This document shows positions 57,356 through 64,000 of a stretch of 64,000 bases of DNA, in pieces; position 1 is the stretch's first letter, and each line of letters opens with the position of its first letter. Location: positions 3,286,001 through 3,350,000 of the forward strand of contig NZ_CP040915.1 of assembly GCF_006352065.1 (NCBI RefSeq), read 5' to 3'. The notes below the pieces were generated by a model. The model did not search any database, was not told the origin of the DNA, and saw nothing but the letters and a program-made list of their open reading frames with translations. Position numbers and translations under genes: made by a program. The DNA is from Georgenia yuyongxinii (GTDB lineage: Bacteria > Actinomycetota > Actinomycetes > Actinomycetales > Actinomycetaceae).

Positions 57356-57742
57356 ATGAAGCGACACCGCGAGCGCGGCGCCGCCGTCGTCGAGTTCGCC
57401 CTCGTGCTGCCGCTGCTCCTGCTGCTCGTTCTCGGCATCGTCGAGTTCGGCCGCGCCTACCACCTGCAGACCCAGCTCTCCGGCGCCGCCCGCGAGGCCG
57501 TCCGGGAGATGGCCCTGCACAACGACCCGACCGCCGCACGGGCGACCGCAAAGGCGTACGCCGCCGGGCTGAACCTCACCAACGCGCAGATCAGCGTCAC
57601 CCCGACCACGTGCCTCAGCAGCGCGAGCGCACCGACCGCGACGGCCACCGTGACGGTGACCTACCCCATGGACTTCCTCACCGGCCTCGTCGGGGCCGAC
57701 TTCACCCTCACCGGGAAGGGGACGATGCGATGCCACGGCTGA
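57356..57742 (+). CDS. tadE: TadE-type pseudopilin
   Basis: 128 aa. RERGAAVVEFALVLPLLLLL is the TadE N-terminus with conserved Glu, followed by IVEFGRAYHLQTQLSGAARE. The C-terminal part has two Cys. It is a minor pseudopilin of the Tad system. GGGGAGG precedes the ATG; it overlaps the next gene by 13 nt. Confidence 0.9.
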   Translation: MKRHRERGAAVVEFALVLPLLLLLVLGIVEFGRAYHLQTQLSGAAREAVREMALHNDPTAARATAKAYAAGLNLTNAQISVTPTTCLSSASAPTATATVTVTYPMDFLTGLVGADFTLTGKGTMRCHG

Positions 57743-58719
57743 GCCGCGAGCGCGGCGCCATTAGCGTGATGGTGGCCCTGCTGGCCGTGCCGCTGATCGG
57801 GTTCGCCGCCATCGCCGTCGACGTCGCGGCGATGTGGTCCGACCGTCAGCAGCTCCAGACGGGAGCGGACGCCGGCGCGCTGGCGATCGCGCAAGACTGT
57901 GCGCGCGGCGACTGCCGCACGCCCGGCCAGACCGCCGCCGGGATGGCCGAGGCCAACATCAACGACGGCGAGGCCACCGCCGTCGTCACCGACCCCGCCC
58001 TGACCCCGGCCACCGGCCGCGTGACGGTCCGGACCTCGGGGACCACCGAGCACTGGTTCGCCCCGGTGCTCGGATTCGACGCCCTCGCCATCACGACGAC
58101 GGCGACGGCCGCGTGGGGCAGCCCGACCGGCGGCACCGCCATGCTGCCGCTCGCCCTGCACCGGTGCGAGCTCACGGCCCAGATCCGGGCCCAGGGCGGC
58201 AGCCTCACCACGCCCAGCCCCGTGATGCTGACGATCCTGCCCTCCAAGGACCTCAGCCACTCCAAGCTCCCCGCCGACTGGCCGTGCGAGGCCACCCCGT
58301 CCGGCAACCACGTCCCGGGTGGCTTCGGCTGGCTCAAGTCGGACCCCGGCACCTGCCGGAGCACGAGCAGGATCGACGACCACGTCGAGGGCTCGGACCC
58401 GGGCAAGAGCCTGCCGTCCAGCTGCGAGCGATCCGACATCACCGCGCTGCGCGACGCCACCGTGCTGCTCCCGGTCTACGACGAGTACGGCGGACAGGGC
58501 AACAACGCCTGGTTCGACATCATCGGCTACGCCGCGTTCACCCTGAAGGGCTACGCATTCGTCGGCCACGGCGGCGACACCTGGGGCGTGCCGTGCCCGA
58601 AGTCCGTCAACACTTGCCTGAGCGGCCGCTTCGTCGAGTTCGTCGACCTGAGCACCGCCTTCCGCTACGGCGCCGGGGCGCCGGACCTCGGCGCCAGCAT
58701 CGTGGCGCTGGTGGAGTAG
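57730..58719 (+). CDS. TadG-like pilus-associated protein
   Basis: 329 aa. RERGAISVMVALLAVPLIGF and VDVAAMWSDRQQLQTGADAG are the TadG/Flp-type Tad-like N-terminal signature. The ~270-residue extracellular domain has eight Cys, probably disulfide-linked. The family is thought to anchor the pilus to the envelope. It starts inside the tadE end. Confidence 0.87.
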   Translation: MPRLSRERGAISVMVALLAVPLIGFAAIAVDVAAMWSDRQQLQTGADAGALAIAQDCARGDCRTPGQTAAGMAEANINDGEATAVVTDPALTPATGRVTVRTSGTTEHWFAPVLGFDALAITTTATAAWGSPTGGTAMLPLALHRCELTAQIRAQGGSLTTPSPVMLTILPSKDLSHSKLPADWPCEATPSGNHVPGGFGWLKSDPGTCRSTSRIDDHVEGSDPGKSLPSSCERSDITALRDATVLLPVYDEYGGQGNNAWFDIIGYAAFTLKGYAFVGHGGDTWGVPCPKSVNTCLSGRFVEFVDLSTAFRYGAGAPDLGASIVALVE

Positions 58720-58727
58720 TGAGCCAG

Positions 58728-59495
58728 ATGAAGAGACGCCTCCTCGCCGCCGTCGCGGCCCTGGTGCTCGCCATTACCGGCGGCGTGCTGCTCCTGGGGT
58801 ATGTGGCCGGGGCCGACGCCCGCGCCCAGGCCGGGATGGCGCCCGCCACCGTGCTGGTGGCAACCGAACCGATTCCCCAGGGCACCGGGGCGGCGGACGT
58901 GGCGGCCCTGGTGACCGCCCGGGAGATCCCCGCCGTCGCCGTCGTGCCCGGGGCACTCGCCAGCCTGGACGACGTCGCCGGGCTGGTGACCGCCGCGGGC
59001 GTCCACCCGGGCGAGCAGCTCCACGGGGGCCGGTTCACCGACGCCGACACGGCCGCCGCCACGGGTCAGGTCGAGATCCCCGCGGACCTGCACCAGGTGT
59101 CGGTGCTCCTGGACCCGCAACGGGTGGTCGGGGGCCGGCTCGTCGCCGGTGACACGGTGGCGGTGTTCGTCTCGCTGCGCGACCCCGCCCGCACCCACGC
59201 CGTCCTGCACAAGGTCCTGGTCGCGAACGTCCAGGGCGGGGTCGCCGCCCCGGCCCGGGACGGCGTCGCGACGGCGGGCGTCACGACGGACGGCGCGGCG
59301 GCGGACCCGGAGGCGCCCGCCGCGTCGCAGCCGGTGCCCGCCGAGAGCGTCCTGGTCACGCTGGCCGTCAGCGCCGCCGACGCCGAGCGCGTGGTCTTCG
59401 GCGCGGAGCACGGCACCCTCTGGCTCTCCCTCGAAAGCGCCGACGCACCCGAGCAGGGCACCCGCATCCTGACCGAGGAGGACGTTCTCGGATGA
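58728..59495 (+). CDS. cpaB: Flp pilus assembly protein CpaB (RcpC)
   Basis: 255 aa. An N-terminal anchor (LLAAVAALVLAITGGVLLLG) precedes a SAF-like domain (VLVATEPIPQGT, VHPGEQLHGGRF) and RcpC/CpaB signature VSVLLDPQRVVGGRLVAGDT VAVFV. It works as the periplasmic or wall-side part of the Tad apparatus. The start may be ATG 58728 or the GTG 58719 that overlaps the previous stop. Confidence 0.87.
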   Translation: MKRRLLAAVAALVLAITGGVLLLGYVAGADARAQAGMAPATVLVATEPIPQGTGAADVAALVTAREIPAVAVVPGALASLDDVAGLVTAAGVHPGEQLHGGRFTDADTAAATGQVEIPADLHQVSVLLDPQRVVGGRLVAGDTVAVFVSLRDPARTHAVLHKVLVANVQGGVAAPARDGVATAGVTTDGAAADPEAPAASQPVPAESVLVTLAVSAADAERVVFGAEHGTLWLSLESADAPEQGTRILTEEDVLG

Positions 59496-60718
59496 GCATC
59501 TTGCTGGCATCGGCTTCGGCCGACCTCACCGACCGCGTCCACCAGGCCACCGGCGGCCGGCTGGTCGTGCTGTCCGGGCCCGCCCCCGCCGAGCCCGGCC
59601 CGCTGCTCGCGCAGCCCGGCGGCCCGCCGGACATCGTGCTCCTCGACACCCGGCTGGGCACCGAGCAGTGCCTGGAGCTGGCCGCCGGCCTCGGGCACCA
59701 GAGCCCGGGCACCAGCGTCGTCCTGCTCAGTGCGGACGCACCGCGGATCGGCCTGCTCGCGTTGCGCGCCGGCGCGTGCGACGTGGTGGACCCCGACGCC
59801 GACGTCGCCGAGCTCACCCAGGCCATCGACCGCGCCTGGCAGCTCGCCCGCGCGCGACGACCGCTGCCCACTGCCCCGGCTGCCGCGGCGATCGCCGCGG
59901 TCGGGGCCGGACCCGCGGCACCGCCCGACGGGGGCCGGGTGATCAGCGTGCTGTCCCCGAAGGGCGGGGTCGGGAAGACCACAGTCGCCACCAACCTCGC
60001 CGTCGGGCTGGCCCGGGCCGGCCATGCCACGGTGCTGGTCGACCTGGACGTGCAGTTCGGGGACGTCGCCAGCGCGCTGAACCTCTCGCCCGAGTACTCG
60101 CTCTCCGACGTCGTGCGCAGCGGCGCGGGCCGTGACGCCATGGCCCTCAAGACGCTCCTGGCCCGCCACGAGACCGGGCTCTTCGTCCTGTGCGCGCCGG
60201 AGTCCCCCGCGGCGGCGGACGACATCACCGGGGCCGACGTCGACGGGCTCCTGCGCGTGCTCGCCTCGCAGTTCTCCTACGTCGTGGTCGACACCGCCCC
60301 CGGGCTCTCCGAGCACACCCTCGCCGCCGCGGACCAGACCACCGACCCGGTGCTGCTCACCAGCATGGACGTCCCGGGTGTGCGGGGGCTGCGCAAGGAG
60401 CTCGACACCCTCACCCAGCTCGGCATGTTCCTCGACGCGCGGCACGTGGTGCTGAACTTCACGGAACCGCGCGGTGGCCTGTCGGTCGGTGACATCGAGG
60501 CGACGATCGGCACCGGCGTCGACGTCCGGCTGCCCCGCTCCGAGGCCGTGCAGGCCTCGGTCAACGAGGGAGTGCCGCTGCTGCAGAGCGGGCGGCGAGA
60601 CCCGATGACCTCCCAGCTGCACCGCCTGGTGGACCTGTTCACCCCCGTCCCCACGCTCGTCGCCGAGCCCGGGCGGCGCCGCGCACGCCACCGGGGGGTC
60701 CGGGTGGGGTCGCGATGA
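59492..60718 (+). CDS. tadZ: Pilus assembly localisation ATPase CpaE/TadZ
   Basis: 408 aa. A receiver-like domain (1-120) leads to a MinD/ParA ATPase with SPKGGVGKTTVATNLAVGL, VLVDLDVQFGDVAS and VVDTAPGLSEHTLAA. TadZ places the pilus machine at its site in the cell. It overlaps cpaB and tadA by 4 nt each. Confidence 0.9.
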   Translation: MSILLASASADLTDRVHQATGGRLVVLSGPAPAEPGPLLAQPGGPPDIVLLDTRLGTEQCLELAAGLGHQSPGTSVVLLSADAPRIGLLALRAGACDVVDPDADVAELTQAIDRAWQLARARRPLPTAPAAAAIAAVGAGPAAPPDGGRVISVLSPKGGVGKTTVATNLAVGLARAGHATVLVDLDVQFGDVASALNLSPEYSLSDVVRSGAGRDAMALKTLLARHETGLFVLCAPESPAAADDITGADVDGLLRVLASQFSYVVVDTAPGLSEHTLAAADQTTDPVLLTSMDVPGVRGLRKELDTLTQLGMFLDARHVVLNFTEPRGGLSVGDIEATIGTGVDVRLPRSEAVQASVNEGVPLLQSGRRDPMTSQLHRLVDLFTPVPTLVAEPGRRRARHRGVRVGSR

Positions 60719-62325
60719 ACCTGGCCGAGCGGCTCCGGAGCGTCCGGGGGGACGGCGGACCGGCAGTCGAGCCGCCCGCACGGGTGCCCGGCGTGCCCGC
60801 TGGCACGGTGCTCGCGGGCACGGTGCCGGCGGCGGCACCACCGGCCGGGGCCGGTCCGGCCGGGTCGGCAAGGGCAGGGGCCGCGTCGACCGCGTCGACC
60901 GGGTCGGCGCGGGTCATGGCCGCGCCGGCAGGGCCAGTGAAGGGCGCAACGGCGACGGCCTGGGCTCCACCGGCGACACGTGCGCCGGCCCCGTCCTCAC
61001 CAGCCACCGCGGTCCCGGCGTCGGCCGCCGTCCCCGGGTCCGACGCCTTGACCAGGCTGAAGGATCACGCCGCCACCGCCCTGTTCCAGCGGATCGGGGC
61101 GCGCCTGAGCGATCCCGCGCTCGGTGAGGACCAGCTCCGGGCCCTGGTCCACGCCGAGCTGAACCAGGTGGTCGAGGAGGAGCAGGTGCCCCTCACCGGG
61201 GAGGAGCGGCGCCGGCTCATCCGTGAGGTCCTCGACGACGCGCTCGGTCTGGGCCCCCTGCAGCGGCTCATCGACGACGAGAGCGTCACGGAGGTCATGG
61301 TCAACGGGCCGGACATGGTCTACATCGAGCAGCACGGCAAGCTGACCCGCACCGGCGCACGGTTCACGTCCGAGGAGCACCTGCGCCGCGTCATCGAGCG
61401 CATCGTCTCCCGGGTGGGGCGGCGCATCGACGAGTCGTCACCGATGGTCGACGCCCGCCTGGAGGACGGCTCCCGCGTCAACGCGATCATCCCGCCCCTG
61501 GCCTTCAGCGGCTCCACCCTGACCATCCGGAAGTTCTCCCGGGACCCGTTCCAGGTGGAGGACCTCATCCGGTTCGGCACCCTCAGCCCGCAGATGGCCG
61601 ACCTGCTGCGCGCCTGCGTGCAGGCCCGGCTGAACATCATCGTCTCCGGCGGCACCGGCACCGGGAAGACGACGCTGCTCAACGTGCTGTCCTCGTTCAT
61701 CCCCGACGGCGAGCGCATCGTCACCATCGAGGACGCCGTCGAGCTCCAGCTCCAGCAGGACCACGTGGTCCAGCTCGAGTCCCGCCCGCCCAACAGCGAG
61801 GGCCGCGGCCAGGTCACCATCCGCGACCTCGTGCGCAACTCGCTGCGCATGCGACCCGACCGCATCGTCGTCGGCGAGGTCCGCGGCGGGGAGTCCCTGG
61901 ACATGCTCCAGGCGATGAACACCGGCCACGACGGCTCGCTGTCCACCGTGCACGCCAACTCCCCGCGCGACGCCGTCGCCCGCCTCGAGACACTCGTGCT
62001 CATGGCCGGCATGGACCTGCCCCTGCGGGCCATCCGCGAGCAGGTCGCCTCCGCAGTCGACGTCATCGTCCAGCTCACCCGGCTGCGCGACGGCACCCGC
62101 CGGGTCACCGCCATCACCGAGGTCCACGGCATGGAGGGACAGACCGTCACGCTCCAGGACGCTTTCCTCTTCGACTACGCCGCCGGCGTCGACCCGAGCG
62201 GCCGCTTCCTCGGCTCCACCGTGCCCACCGGGGTGCGTCCCCGGTTCACCGACCGCTTCGCCGACCTCGGCATCGCGTTGCCGCCGCAGATCTTCGCGAT
62301 GGCCGGCACGGGAGGCTTCCGGTGA
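60715..62325 (+). CDS. tadA: Tad pilus assembly ATPase TadA/CpaF
   Basis: 536 aa. A Pro/Ala-rich N-terminus (1-110) is unusually long. The secretion ATPase core has ESVTEVMVNGPDMVYIEQHG, Walker A VSGGTGTGKTTLLNVLSSFI, the Asp box IVTIEDAVELQLQQDHVVQL and the His box NTGHDGSLSTVHANSPRDAV. It powers extension and retraction of the pilus. The GTG of tadB overlaps its stop by 4 nt. Confidence 0.93.
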   Translation: MNLAERLRSVRGDGGPAVEPPARVPGVPAGTVLAGTVPAAAPPAGAGPAGSARAGAASTASTGSARVMAAPAGPVKGATATAWAPPATRAPAPSSPATAVPASAAVPGSDALTRLKDHAATALFQRIGARLSDPALGEDQLRALVHAELNQVVEEEQVPLTGEERRRLIREVLDDALGLGPLQRLIDDESVTEVMVNGPDMVYIEQHGKLTRTGARFTSEEHLRRVIERIVSRVGRRIDESSPMVDARLEDGSRVNAIIPPLAFSGSTLTIRKFSRDPFQVEDLIRFGTLSPQMADLLRACVQARLNIIVSGGTGTGKTTLLNVLSSFIPDGERIVTIEDAVELQLQQDHVVQLESRPPNSEGRGQVTIRDLVRNSLRMRPDRIVVGEVRGGESLDMLQAMNTGHDGSLSTVHANSPRDAVARLETLVLMAGMDLPLRAIREQVASAVDVIVQLTRLRDGTRRVTAITEVHGMEGQTVTLQDAFLFDYAAGVDPSGRFLGSTVPTGVRPRFTDRFADLGIALPPQIFAMAGTGGFR

Positions 62326-63248
62326 GCGTCGCCGTCGTCGCGGCGGGCTGCTGCGCCGCAGCGGTGTTCCTGACCGCCTACCTCCTGCTCGCCCCGCGGC
62401 CCCGGCGGCTGGCCAGGGCCCGACGCCGGCCCGGCGTCGCCCCAGGCCCGGGGCTCCTTACCGGAGCCGCCGAGCAGGCAACCGGCGCCGTGGAGCGGAT
62501 GATCCGCCGTCGCGGCGGCCGGGTGCCGGCGCTGGAACGGGCCGGCGTGCGGATGCGCCCGCAGGACCTCGCGGTGCTCGTGGTCGTCGCCGCCCTGGTG
62601 ACCGGCGCGGCCGGCCTCGCGCTGGGTGGGCCGCTGCTCGGCCTCGTGCTGGCCGCGGCCGCTCCCGTGGCCGTGAAGGTGTGGCTGGCGCGCCGGGCCG
62701 AGAAGCGGCGGCGCGCGTTCGCGGACCAGCTCGACGACTCGCTCCAGCTCCTGGCCGGCAGCCTGCGCGCCGGCCACAGCCTGCAGCAGGCGCTCGCCTC
62801 CGTGGCCCGCGAGGCGGAGGAGCCGACGTCGGAGGAGTTCGCCCGGGTCATCAACGAGACCCGCGTGGGCCGCGACCTGGGCGAGGCGCTGAACGAGACC
62901 GCCGCGCGCATGGGCAGCCAGGACTTCGTCTGGGTCACCCAGGCCATCGCCATCAACCGGGAGGTCGGCGGGAACCTCGCCGAGGTGCTCGACGGAGTCG
63001 CGCACACGGTCCGCGAACGCCACCAGATCCGCCGCCAGATCAAGGCGCTCGCCGCCGAGGGCAAGCTCTCCGCGATCGTCCTCATGCTCCTGCCGGTCGG
63101 GATCGTGGGGTTCTTGTCCCTGACCTCCCGCAGCTACCTGGCCGCCTTCACCCAAAGCCCGCTGGGCTACGCCCTCATGGTGCTCGGTGCCGTCCTGCTC
63201 CTGGTCGGCGGCGTGTGGATGCGCAAGGTCGTCAGTTTCACCTTCTAG
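62322..63248 (+). CDS. tadB: Tad inner-membrane platform protein TadB
   Basis: 308 aa. Membrane segments at the N-terminus, ~85-120 and C-terminus surround the GspF-like cytoplasmic helical domain (LDDSLQLLAGSLRAGHSLQQ, VGGNLAEVLDGVAHTVRERH). Together with TadC it forms the membrane base of the pilus. GTG start. Confidence 0.9.
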   Translation: MSVAVVAAGCCAAAVFLTAYLLLAPRPRRLARARRRPGVAPGPGLLTGAAEQATGAVERMIRRRGGRVPALERAGVRMRPQDLAVLVVVAALVTGAAGLALGGPLLGLVLAAAAPVAVKVWLARRAEKRRRAFADQLDDSLQLLAGSLRAGHSLQQALASVAREAEEPTSEEFARVINETRVGRDLGEALNETAARMGSQDFVWVTQAIAINREVGGNLAEVLDGVAHTVRERHQIRRQIKALAAEGKLSAIVLMLLPVGIVGFLSLTSRSYLAAFTQSPLGYALMVLGAVLLLVGGVWMRKVVSFTF

Positions 63249-63261
63249 AGAAGGAGCCCCG

Positions 63262-64000
63262 GTGCCGCCCCTGCTCGCCACCCTCGCCGCCGCGATGCTC
63301 GCCGGCTCGCTGGGCACCTTCGCGTGGCTGCTGCTGGCCGGCCCCGGCGGGTCCCGGCGACGCACCGTGACCAACCTGCACCGCGGCCTCGCGGTCGAGG
63401 CGCCGGCTGCCCCGGCCGGCCGGCGCGGCCGCGTGGGCCACGCCGTCCGCCGCCTGACGCCGTCGGCCTCGCTCCGCGCCCTCGACCGGCTGCACGCCCG
63501 CGCGGGGCGGCCGGCGGCCTGGCCGCTCGACCGCCTCGTGGCGGCGAAGCTCGCACTGGCCGCCGCATCCGCGGTGGTGACCCTCCTCCTCGTCGCTGCG
63601 GCGCCGGGGCCGGTGCCCGTGCTGCTCGGGGCGGTGACCACGATCGTGCTGTACTTCCTGCCCGAGCTGCTCCTGCTCAGCCGCGGCATGGAGCGGCGTG
63701 AGCGGATCCAGGCCGAGCTGGCGGACACCCTGGACCAGATGACCATCGCCGTCGAGGCGGGTCTCGGCTTCGACTCGGCGATGGCGCGCGCCGGGCAGAA
63801 CGGCACCGGCGCGCTGGCCGACGAGCTGCTGCGGACCCTGCAGGACATCCAGCTGGGCCAGGCCAGGCGGCAGGCCTACGAGGCCCTCGCCACCCGCGCC
63901 GACGTCCCCGACCTGCGCCGCTTCGTTCGCGCCGTCGTCCAGGCCGACGCGTTCGGCATCGCCATCGGCGACGTGCTGCGCACCCAGGCGGGCGAGATGC
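63262..64000 (+). CDS. tadC: Tad inner-membrane platform protein TadC (3' end outside window)
   Basis: The first ~246 residues are present. Membrane segments lie at about 1-25 and 90-135, followed by RERIQAELADTLDQMTIAVE, LGFDSAMAR and FVRAVVQADAFGIAIGDVLR. This is the GspF-like domain of TadC. AAGGAG lies upstream of the GTG at 63262, 13 nt after tadB. Confidence 0.9.
   Translation, partial: MPPLLATLAAAMLAGSLGTFAWLLLAGPGGSRRRTVTNLHRGLAVEAPAAPAGRRGRVGHAVRRLTPSASLRALDRLHARAGRPAAWPLDRLVAAKLALAAASAVVTLLLVAAAPGPVPVLLGAVTTIVLYFLPELLLLSRGMERRERIQAELADTLDQMTIAVEAGLGFDSAMARAGQNGTGALADELLRTLQDIQLGQARRQAYEALATRADVPDLRRFVRAVVQADAFGIAIGDVLRTQAGEM

Overview
The window is high-GC DNA (third codon positions almost always G or C, short intergenic gaps, many genes with a -10 hexamer 6-8 nt from the start codon and no Shine-Dalgarno). 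The gene set includes LytR-CpsA-Psr proteins, an SCO6880-type secretion cluster, a Tad pilus locus, MntA/HepT and VapBC. Together these point to an actinobacterium, most likely Micrococcales (the Cellulomonas/Georgenia neighbourhood is a guess). No rRNA, tRNA, CRISPR array, transposase, integrase or phage gene was seen.

Layout. 1-8.1 kb: cell-envelope genes. These are the end of an amino-sugar pathway (DegT aminotransferase and hexapeptide N-acetyltransferase, minus strand), a DUF4190-like protein, a secreted PIG-L deacetylase divergent from a TetR regulator, a GT2/DUF2304 pair and two LCP ligases that flank an MntA/HepT toxin-antitoxin pair. 8.1-11.8 kb: a 31-bp tandem repeat, a secreted CW_binding_2/NlpC-P60 hydrolase behind a CRP/GlxR-type site and a tiny leaderless upstream ORF, a polysaccharide deacetylase with C-terminal Asp/Gly-rich repeats, and a 20-copy heptanucleotide repeat. 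11.8-20.2 kb: a TrpXYZ-type ABC importer, a GT4 glycosyltransferase, a CAP-domain secreted protein, a CoA-binding protein, VapBC and an acyltransferase-3, with several strong intergenic hairpins.

20.2-28.6 kb: a catabolic operon read leftwards: ribose-type ABC importer (SBP, ATPase, two permeases), DhaK, DhaL and a beta-hydroxyacid dehydrogenase. A divergent DeoR regulator shares a promoter region full of CTTGCA/TGCAAG half-sites. It looks like uptake, phosphorylation and oxidation of a small polyol, ketose or sugar acid. 28.8-34.6 kb: a second carbon-source operon read rightwards: FadR-type regulator, TctC, DapA-family aldolase/dehydratase, TctB, TctA, ribokinase. In both operons the binding-protein gene is followed by a perfect 17-19 bp stem-loop. 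34.8-40.7 kb: an LLM flavin oxidoreductase, then a class III aminotransferase and methylmalonate-semialdehyde dehydrogenase divergent from a PucR regulator. 40.9-45.5 kb: GalE, a third LCP protein and a compact aconitase.

46.0-53.5 kb: a type IV secretion-like cluster (two-TM pilin-like protein, VirB6-like membrane protein, SCO6880 protein, VirB4-like ATPase, lipoprotein, lytic transglycosylase/M23 hydrolase) with no relaxase or coupling protein in view. 53.5-56.8 kb: a small hypothetical gene, a GNAT, a stand-alone LanC-like protein and a TetR regulator; long matching palindromes lie on both sides of the TetR gene. 57.0-64.0 kb: a Tad/Flp pilus operon running off the right edge (Flp, TadE, TadG-like, CpaB, TadZ/CpaE, TadA/CpaF, TadB, TadC).

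The most unusual signal is a dispersed 28-bp element (AGATGTCATCTTCTCCGCG followed by ACATGTCAT). It occurs six times between 38.8 and 53.6 kb: twice before pucR, as an inverted pair inside the pucR coding sequence without breaking the frame, and in two other gaps. A related hairpin spans the VirB4 stop and the lipoprotein start. This resembles REP-type or coding-region-tolerated palindromic elements and deserves a genome-wide search.
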